Of a stretch of 64,000 nucleotides of DNA, positions 51,851 through 58,276 are shown piece after piece; position 1 is the first letter of the stretch; the number at the start of each line of letters is the position of its first letter. Source of the DNA: Arthrobacter sp. H-02-3. Lineage in GTDB: Bacteria > Actinomycetota > Actinomycetes > Actinomycetales > Micrococcaceae. The position numbers were made by a program, and so were the translations under genes. The notes beneath the pieces were generated by a model that saw only the letters and a list, made by a program, of their open reading frames with translations, was not told where the DNA came from and did not search any database. Where the stretch lies: NCBI RefSeq assembly GCF_003097355.1, contig NZ_PYUI01000024.1, positions 17,029-81,028 on the forward strand, written 5' to 3'.

Positions 51851-52516
51851 ATGCAGGAACAGCGAATTGCCGTTGCGGGAATATCCGAGCTGGGCGAAGG
51901 CCGGGTCACCCTCAAGGACGAGGCCACCTCCATAGTCCGCCACGCCCTCATGTCCGGTGACATGCAGCCGGGCAAGATCTATTCAGCCAACGCCCTGGCC
52001 ACCCAGCTCGGCGTCTCCAACAGCCCTGTCCGCGAGGCCATGATGGCGCTGAGCGAAAAGGGTCTCCTTGAAGTGGTGCGGAACCGCGGATTCCGGGTCG
52101 TGGAGATGACCCCGAAGGACCAAAGAGAGGTCTACGACCTCCGCCTGCTGATCGAGGTGACCGCAGTCGGCCGCGTTGCCGAACAAGGGGTCTCCCCTGC
52201 CGACGCCGAGCGTCTCACAGAGCTGGCAGAGGCCACGCTCGCGACGGCCAAGCCCGACAAAATGGTCGACTACCTCGAACACGATCAGCAATTCCACCTG
52301 GCCATCGTCGAACTGCTGGGCAACACCCGAATGACGAAGATCATTGAGAACCTGCGGGACCAAAGCCGGATCAGCGGCTCCTACCACCTGGCCGAACGCG
52401 GACTGCTCGCCACCAGCGCCGCTGAACACGGGCCCATCCTGGCCGCCCTGATGGCCGGCGACCGGACGCTCGTCGAGTCCCTCATGGTCCAGCACCTCAG
52501 CTACTCGCTGCCCTAA
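51851..52516 (+). CDS. GntR-family (FCD) transcriptional regulator
   Basis: 221 residues, ATG with GAGGAG upstream; the open frame upstream to 51668 overlaps the operator and is not taken. Winged HTH about residues 20-80 (IYSANALATQLGVSNSPVRE, AMMALSEKGLLEVVRNRGFR). FCD domain about 90-215 with a metal site of acidic and His residues (LRLLIEVTAVGR, DYLEHDQQFHLAIVE, SAAEHGPILAAL). FCD regulators bind small acids and repress catabolic genes. It is the only regulator between the two operons, so it probably governs the lysine/pipecolate route. Confidence 0.88.
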   Translation: MQEQRIAVAGISELGEGRVTLKDEATSIVRHALMSGDMQPGKIYSANALATQLGVSNSPVREAMMALSEKGLLEVVRNRGFRVVEMTPKDQREVYDLRLLIEVTAVGRVAEQGVSPADAERLTELAEATLATAKPDKMVDYLEHDQQFHLAIVELLGNTRMTKIIENLRDQSRISGSYHLAERGLLATSAAEHGPILAALMAGDRTLVESLMVQHLSYSLP

Positions 52517-52631
52517 CCGGGACGCCGACGGCGGACCTGCCGCGCACTTTCCCGCGTCCCCTGCCGTCACCGGCCGCCGGAGAATCTGTCTGAAAATTTT
52601 GCTTGACGTAGATCACATCGAACCCCAAGAT

Positions 52632-52682
52632 GGTTATATATAACCCATTACCGATAGTTGATACCCACAGAGCGGTGGGTAT
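52632..52682. promoter_or_regulatory. Regulatory element B before the catabolic operon
   Basis: Three marks stand together. GGTTATATATAACC is a perfect palindrome at 52632-52645. ACCGATAGTTGAT at 52650-52662 resembles element A's ATCGATTGTCGAT. ATACCCAC (52661-52668) and GTGGGTAT (52675-52682) form a perfect inverted repeat with a six-base spacer. A -35 TTGACG is at 52603-52608. The operon start codon is at 52710. The palindrome lies in the -10 region, so a bound protein would repress. Confidence 0.6.
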
Positions 52683-52709
52683 GCTTCCGCAACTGAGACA
52701 GGACGATCA

Positions 52710-53900
52710 ATGTCAAATGTGGTCTCGCTCCAGCTTCCCGCCGGAATCCGGCAGCCTTCGCATGCAGAGGTCGTCATCATCGGTGGCGGCATCATGGGAA
52801 CCAGCATCGCGTTCCACCTGGCCGAAGCCGGTGTACGCAACATAGTTCTCGTTGACCGGTCCGACCTCGGCGCAGGATCATCGTCCAAACCCCTTGGCGG
52901 CGTGCGGGCGACGTTCTCGGATCCGGCAAACATTGTCCTTGGCCAGCGCAGCCTGCGCGCGTTTGAGGGATTCGGGCAGCGCTTCTCAACTGACATCGGA
53001 CTGCGCAAGGTAGGTTACCTGTTCCTGTGCCGCAGCGAATCCGAACTCCTGGACTGCGAGCGCAGCACCGTCATCCAAAACGGTCTTGGCAGCACCAGCC
53101 GGATGATTTCTCCCGCCGAGGCTGTGGACATCAATCCCTTCCTCCGCCAGGAAGCCCTGATCGGCGCATCGTTCTCACCGGAGGATGGTTTTGCCGAACC
53201 GGGGAAAGTGGTCCAGGCGTACGCCGACGCGGCCGCCGCGCTGGGCGTTTGCATCCTTGAGCACACGGAAGTCATGGATATGGCCGCCTCAGGCGGAAGC
53301 ATCAGTTCAGTGACCACCAACCGCGGCACCATCACCACCGATGCCGTCATCTGCTGTGCCGGCGCCTGGTCCCGGCGCGTGGGCGACATGGTCAACGTCA
53401 ACCTGCCGGTTGTCCCGGTGCGGCGGCAGATCGGCATGACCCGCCAGATGAGCTCCCCCATGCCCACCGTGCCGTTCACGCTGGATCTGTCCACCACGAT
53501 GTACTTCCACAACTACCGCAACGGCATGCTCCTGGGGATTTCCAACTCGAACCAGGAGCCCGGCTTCGCCCGTGACTTCACCCATGAATGGCTCCCCGAG
53601 TTCAATGCAGCGGCCCGCGTGTGCGCCCCCGCGCTGGAGGCCCCGGAGCTGGAGTGCGGATGGGCCGGTCTGTATGAGAACACGCCGGATCACAATGCGC
53701 TTATCGGAGCGTCCAGCTCAGTAGGCGGCTTCTACTATGCCACGGGATTCTCCGGCCACGGCTTCCTGCAGGGCCCTGCCGTCGGCGAACTCGTCAGGGA
53801 CCTCTACCTGGACCGGGAATCCTTCATGGACCACACTTCGTTTTCCGCCGATCGTTTCCGCACGGCCGACCAGCTCATCCAGGAAGTGCACATCATCTAG
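52710..53900 (+). CDS. FAD-dependent amine oxidase/dehydrogenase (DAO family), probable pipecolate oxidase
   Basis: 396 residues. FAD start AEVVIIGGGIMGTSIAFHLA, SSSKPLGGVRATFSDPANIV, and the C-terminal LYENTPDHNALIGASSSVGG and YYATGFSGHGFLQGPAVGEL, the pattern of sarcosine oxidase-beta and amine oxidases of the DAO fold. It is the first of five genes that together can degrade lysine via pipecolate, so it should oxidise L-pipecolate to piperideine-6-carboxylate (in equilibrium with aminoadipate semialdehyde), the step of AmaA in Pseudomonas. The substrate is not read from sequence. RBS AGGA is 8 bases upstream. Confidence 0.85.
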   Translation: MSNVVSLQLPAGIRQPSHAEVVIIGGGIMGTSIAFHLAEAGVRNIVLVDRSDLGAGSSSKPLGGVRATFSDPANIVLGQRSLRAFEGFGQRFSTDIGLRKVGYLFLCRSESELLDCERSTVIQNGLGSTSRMISPAEAVDINPFLRQEALIGASFSPEDGFAEPGKVVQAYADAAAALGVCILEHTEVMDMAASGGSISSVTTNRGTITTDAVICCAGAWSRRVGDMVNVNLPVVPVRRQIGMTRQMSSPMPTVPFTLDLSTTMYFHNYRNGMLLGISNSNQEPGFARDFTHEWLPEFNAAARVCAPALEAPELECGWAGLYENTPDHNALIGASSSVGGFYYATGFSGHGFLQGPAVGELVRDLYLDRESFMDHTSFSADRFRTADQLIQEVHII

Positions 53901-53977
53901 CGCGGAACGCCCCGCCGATCCGCAGCTCAAGCCGCATCCCCCGCTCCATCAGCAATGATCGTGAAAGGAACCACGCC

Positions 53978-55393
53978 ATGACCGCCCTTGAAACCTGGGA
54001 ACTTCGAGCCGAGTTCGCGCGGCGGCTCTCCGCCATGTACGGGAGGGAAGTCCCTGCCTACAACACGCTCGTGGAGGTTTCCACCGAGGTGAACGAAGCG
54101 TATGCCGCCAAGCACGGCGCCGAAGCCGAGCGGCTGGGCAGCATCGCACGGGTGACGGCGGAGCGCCACGGCGCCATCCGCGTCGGCTCCCCGAAGGAAA
54201 TGGCCCAGGTTGCCCGCGTTTTTGCGGCCTTCGGGATGTACCCGGTCGGCTTCTACGACCTTCGCGATGCGTCCTCCAGTTCCGTTCCCGTGGTCTCGAC
54301 GGCCTTCCGCCCGATCGACGGCGCCGAACTGGCAAAGAATCCGTTCCGTGTCTTCACCTCCATGCTGGCGGCCGAGGATCCGCGGTTCTTTGACCAAGAG
54401 CTGCGCGCCGAGCTGGCCGCATTCATCGGCGCCCGGCAGCTGTTCGGTGAGGAACTGCTCACCCTGGCGGACAAGGCCGCCGCGGACGGCGGTCTCCCGG
54501 CGGACGACGCCGACCGGCTGCTGGAGCTGGCCACCGCGGCCTTTGAACTCTCCGGCGACCCCGTCGACTATGAGTGGTACAAGAAGCTGGAAGCGGTCTC
54601 CGCCGTCGCCTCCGACATCGGGGGCGTTTCCACCACGCACATCAACCACCTCACGCCCAGGGTGCTGGATATCGATGAGCTGTACAAGCGCATGCAGGAC
54701 CGTGGCATCAGCATGATCGATGAGATCCAGGGGCCGCCGCGCTGGGATGGGCCGGACCTGCTCCTGCGCCAGACGTCCTTTCGGGCACTTGGTGAAAACC
54801 GGGTGTTCCGGTACGCCGACGGGTCCACCAGCGAAGGTGAACTGCGTGTGCGCTTCGGCGAGGTCGAGGCCCGCGGGATGGCCCTGACGGTGGCGGGACG
54901 CGACCTCTACGACCGGATGGTCGCCGAGACCGATGCCCGGCTGGTGGTGGCCCCGGCCGGCACGACGCGCGTCGAGGTCGCGGCCGGGGTCTGGGCGGAG
55001 AACCTGCCCCGCACCGAGAAGGAGCTCGCCCTGCAGGGACTGGCCTTCTTCACCTACCGCCTTGACGACGCCGCCCTGGACAGTGCCTCCCTCCAAAGTG
55101 CGCCCCTGGCCGGCACCGCTTCCCTGGCCGGTCTTGTCGAAGCCGGGATCGCCGTCCCGGAACCCATCGTCTACGAAGACTTCCTCCCCCGCTCTGCCGC
55201 CGGGATCTTCCAGTCAAACCTCACCGAGGAGGGTTCCAAGGACGAAGCCCAGCTGGGAACCAGCTACGACATCCACCGGATGTCCGAGATCGTCGGCTCC
55301 GAAGTCCACGACCCCAACGATCTCTACCAGCGGCAGCAGGACGCATCGATCGCGGCCCTGGCCCACCGCCTCAACATCACCATCACCCACTAA
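53978..55393 (+). CDS. hglS: 2-oxoadipate dioxygenase/decarboxylase (HglS/YdcJ family)
   Basis: 471 residues, GAAAGGAACC upstream. DUF1338/HglS family, a VOC-like iron(II) enzyme. Key residues are visible: His64 and Arg68 in RHGAIRVGS (the His-x3-Arg pair of the Pseudomonas enzyme), His221 in THINHLTPR, and a Glu in FGEVEARG. Enzymes of this kind turn 2-oxoadipate into D-2-hydroxyglutarate with CO2 release. It lies between the oxidase and the ALDH7 gene, just where lysine degradation needs it, and the gene encoding D-2-hydroxyglutarate oxidation is in the same operon. Confidence 0.88.
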   Translation: MTALETWELRAEFARRLSAMYGREVPAYNTLVEVSTEVNEAYAAKHGAEAERLGSIARVTAERHGAIRVGSPKEMAQVARVFAAFGMYPVGFYDLRDASSSSVPVVSTAFRPIDGAELAKNPFRVFTSMLAAEDPRFFDQELRAELAAFIGARQLFGEELLTLADKAAADGGLPADDADRLLELATAAFELSGDPVDYEWYKKLEAVSAVASDIGGVSTTHINHLTPRVLDIDELYKRMQDRGISMIDEIQGPPRWDGPDLLLRQTSFRALGENRVFRYADGSTSEGELRVRFGEVEARGMALTVAGRDLYDRMVAETDARLVVAPAGTTRVEVAAGVWAENLPRTEKELALQGLAFFTYRLDDAALDSASLQSAPLAGTASLAGLVEAGIAVPEPIVYEDFLPRSAAGIFQSNLTEEGSKDEAQLGTSYDIHRMSEIVGSEVHDPNDLYQRQQDASIAALAHRLNITITH

Positions 55394-55429
55394 TCAGCCC
55401 GCCAGACCAACCAACCTCAGGAGATCACG

Positions 55430-56959
55430 ATGACCGAAACTCTCACCCAAACGTCAGAACTTGCGGCGATCGTCCGCGACGCGCTGGAAGCCTGCGGCGT
55501 CAACGTTGACGCCCTCGGAGGCCCGCACGAGGCGTCCTCTCCGCTGACCGGCGAAGTCCTGATGACCCTGCCGGTCAACACACCGGCGGACATCGAGACG
55601 ATGATTGGCCAGGCGCACGAGGCGTTCAAGACGTGGCGTGATGTGCCCGCGCCGCTCCGCGGCAATCTGGTCAAGCGCTGGGGCGAGCTGCTGACCGAGC
55701 ACAAGGAGGACCTGGCCAGGATCGTGACGGCAGAGGCCGGCAAAATCCAGTCCGAGGCTCTCGGCGAAGTCCAGGAAATGATCGACATCTGCGACTTTGC
55801 GGTCGGCCTGTCCCGTCAGCTCTATGGCAAGACGATGCCCTCGGAGCGCCCCGGACACCGCCTCATGGAGACTTGGCACCCTCTGGGCGTCGTCGGCGTC
55901 ATCTCCGCCTTCAACTTCCCGGTCGCCGTCTACTCCTGGAATACGGCACTGGCCCTGGTCTGCGGCGACACCATCGTGTGGAAGCCGTCCGGCATGACGA
56001 TGCTCAGCGCACTGGCCGCCGATGCCCTGCTGGCCCGCGCCGTCGCGGACGTTGGCGCTCCGACAGACCTGCACCAGCTGGTCCTGGCGGACCGGTCCGG
56101 CGGCCAGGTGATCGTCGATGATCCACGGGTTGCCCTGCTCTCCGCCACCGGTTCGGTCCGGATGGGCCAGGAAATCGCCCCCCGCGTGGCCCGCCGCTTC
56201 GGCCGCGCCCTGCTCGAGCTCGGCGGAAACAACGCGGCGATCGTTGCGCCGTCGGCCGATCTGGATCTGGCCCTGCGCGGCATCGTCTTCGCCGCCGTCG
56301 GAACCGCCGGCCAGCGCTGCACGTCCATGCGCCGCCTGATCGTGCACGAATCGATCGTCGACGAACTGACCGACAAGCTTGTCAATGCCTACGCCACGCT
56401 GCGCATCGGCACTCCCCTGGACGAGGAGAACCTGATCGGGCCGCTGATCAACAAGTCCAGCTTCGATGGCATGCAGGCCGCCATCAAGGCGGCCCGGGAA
56501 CAGGGCGGCACGGTGCTGTGCGGCGGCGGCCGCGTGAACGCCGACGATGAGCCCGGCGCCTACTACGTGGAGCCGGCGATCGTACGGATGCCGGCCCAGA
56601 CCGCCGTCGTCAAGGACGAGACCTTTGCACCCCTGCTGTACGTCATGACGTACACGGACTTCGATGACGCCATCGCCATCCAGAACGACGTTCCCCAGGG
56701 TCTGTCCTCGGCCGTGTTCACCAATGACCAGGCCGAGGCCGAACGCTTCATGTCGGCCAGCGGTTCGGACTGCGGCATCGCCAACGTCAACATCGGCACC
56801 TCGGGGGCCGAAATCGGCGGCGCCTTCGGCGGCGAGAAGGAAACCGGCGGCGGCCGCGAGTCCGGTTCCGACTCGTGGAAGGTGTACATGCGCCAGGCCA
56901 CGAACACCGTCAATTACTCGGGACAGCTGCCGCTCGCCCAGGGCGTGAAGTTCCTCTAG
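55430..56959 (+). CDS. ALDH7/antiquitin-type aminoadipate semialdehyde dehydrogenase
   Basis: 509 residues, CAGGAG upstream. NAD(P)-dependent aldehyde dehydrogenase: cofactor fold GVVGVISAFNFPVAVYSWNT, glutamate general base in LELGGNNAA (Glu263), nucleophile Cys297 in GTAGQRCTSMRRL. The antiquitin branch is marked by GQRCTSMRR and the C-terminal FGGEKETGGGRESGSDSWKV. ALDH7 enzymes oxidise 2-aminoadipate-6-semialdehyde to 2-aminoadipate. This is the expected step after pipecolate oxidation. Confidence 0.9.
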   Translation: MTETLTQTSELAAIVRDALEACGVNVDALGGPHEASSPLTGEVLMTLPVNTPADIETMIGQAHEAFKTWRDVPAPLRGNLVKRWGELLTEHKEDLARIVTAEAGKIQSEALGEVQEMIDICDFAVGLSRQLYGKTMPSERPGHRLMETWHPLGVVGVISAFNFPVAVYSWNTALALVCGDTIVWKPSGMTMLSALAADALLARAVADVGAPTDLHQLVLADRSGGQVIVDDPRVALLSATGSVRMGQEIAPRVARRFGRALLELGGNNAAIVAPSADLDLALRGIVFAAVGTAGQRCTSMRRLIVHESIVDELTDKLVNAYATLRIGTPLDEENLIGPLINKSSFDGMQAAIKAAREQGGTVLCGGGRVNADDEPGAYYVEPAIVRMPAQTAVVKDETFAPLLYVMTYTDFDDAIAIQNDVPQGLSSAVFTNDQAEAERFMSASGSDCGIANVNIGTSGAEIGGAFGGEKETGGGRESGSDSWKVYMRQATNTVNYSGQLPLAQGVKFL

Positions 56960-56967
56960 GCACCCCG

Positions 56968-57008
56968 GCGGAGACGGTGCCGGCCGGTTCGTCCGGCACC
57001 GTCTCCGC
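56968..57008. terminator. 16-base perfect hairpin inside the operon
   Basis: Arms 56968-56983 and 56993-57008 (core GGAGACGGTGCCGG) with a nine-base loop, between the ALDH7 stop and the next gene 84 bases on. No T run follows. It may partly end transcription or protect and process the messenger so that upstream genes are made in larger amounts. Confidence 0.6.
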
Positions 57009-57092
57009 GGCTCGTCCCCCCGTCAGATCACTTAGCCGCCAGCACACATGGCCCCGGAACACTTGGCCCCAGCCCAGAAGGAGTATCCAACG

Positions 57093-58232
57093 ATGACCAG
57101 TCTGTTCGACATGATGGATGAATGGGGACCGGAAAAGATCGTCACGGTCAGCGACGCAAAAACAGGTATGAAGGGCGTGCTGGTCATCGACAACACCGCC
57201 CGCGGCATGGGCAAGGGCGGGACCCGGATGCAGCCCGGCGTCACCGTCGAGGAAATTGCCCGCCTGGCCCGGGTCATGACCTGGAAGTGGGCCGGCGTCG
57301 ACCTTTTCTTCGGTGGCGCCAAAGCCGGCCTCCGCGCCGATCCCAACTCGCCCCACAAGGAAGCGATCCTGCGCTCCTTTGTCCGGGCCCTGAGCAATGA
57401 GGTCCCGTCCGAGTACGTCTTTGGCCTGGACATGGGGCTGACGGAAAACGACGCGGCCATCATCATCGACGAATTGGGCGACCGCGGCGCCGCGGTGGGC
57501 ACTCCTTACGACCTCGGCGGCGTGCCCTACGACCAGCTGGGCATCACCGGCTACGGCGTCGCCGAAGTTACGGATGAGGCCGCGGCAACCATCGGCCTCC
57601 AGGGCCAGCGCGTGGCCATCCAGGGTTTCGGCGCCGTCGGGCATGCCACGGCGGCCCGGCTGCATGAGCTCGGCTACAGCGTTGTGTCGATTTCCACCGC
57701 TGAGGGCGCGCTTCACGATCCCGCCGGGCTGGACATTCCCACGCTGCTGGCCATGCGGCCGCGGCTCGGCGACGGACTGGTCAGAGAGTTCCCGGAGCTG
57801 GCTATCCCGGCAGGCACCGAGTTGTTCGTCGACGCCGAAATCGCCATCCCTGCCGCCCTGCAGGATGTCCTCCATGAGGGGAACGTCGGCGGCATCTCGG
57901 CCAAGCTCGTGGTGGAGGGCGCCAACCTTCCCACTAACGCCGCGGCACAGCAGGCGCTGCGCGCGGCGTCCGTGACGGTCGTGCCCGACTTCGTCGCCAA
58001 CGCAGGCGGCGTGGTCAGTGCAGCCTTCGCCATGGAGTCCCGGTATTCGCCGTTCCGTCCCGAGACGGAGCAGATCTTCACCACGGTCTCCCACAAGCTC
58101 CGCGAGAACACGGCCATCGTCCTGGCAGAGGCGGAAAAGCTGGATTCCACCACCCACCATGCCGCCCGCTCACTGGCCCAGAACCGTGTCCGCCGGGCCA
58201 TGGAGCTGCGCGGCAAGCCCCTGCAGCACTAA
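57093..58232 (+). CDS. Glu/Leu/Phe/Val dehydrogenase-family amino acid dehydrogenase
   Basis: 379 residues from the ATG at 57093 (AAGGAG upstream). N-terminal domain with GKGGTRMQPGVTVEEIARLA, WKWAGVDLFFGGAKAGLRAD (catalytic Lys in GGAKAG), Asp in VFGLDMGLTENDAA. Rossmann part VAIQGFGAVGHATAARL. The family oxidatively deaminates an L-amino acid to a 2-oxo acid with NAD(P). In this operon the likely substrate is 2-aminoadipate, giving 2-oxoadipate for HglS. In pseudomonads an aminotransferase does this step, so a dehydrogenase would be an unusual substitute. Confidence 0.88.
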   Translation: MTSLFDMMDEWGPEKIVTVSDAKTGMKGVLVIDNTARGMGKGGTRMQPGVTVEEIARLARVMTWKWAGVDLFFGGAKAGLRADPNSPHKEAILRSFVRALSNEVPSEYVFGLDMGLTENDAAIIIDELGDRGAAVGTPYDLGGVPYDQLGITGYGVAEVTDEAAATIGLQGQRVAIQGFGAVGHATAARLHELGYSVVSISTAEGALHDPAGLDIPTLLAMRPRLGDGLVREFPELAIPAGTELFVDAEIAIPAALQDVLHEGNVGGISAKLVVEGANLPTNAAAQQALRAASVTVVPDFVANAGGVVSAAFAMESRYSPFRPETEQIFTTVSHKLRENTAIVLAEAEKLDSTTHHAARSLAQNRVRRAMELRGKPLQH

Positions 58233-58276
58233 CCTCCCACCACGCAACGCCGCAGGGACAAGGAAGAGCACCACGC

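Noticed and set aside
51668..52680. Short peptides MVMYDTLSIVDY and MVIYNPLPIVDT as a conserved leader peptide or alternative N-terminus
   Set aside because: The similarity stops after about 12 codons, the region has palindromes and promoter boxes, and the GntR start at 51851 has GAGGAG. Shared DNA elements explain it better.
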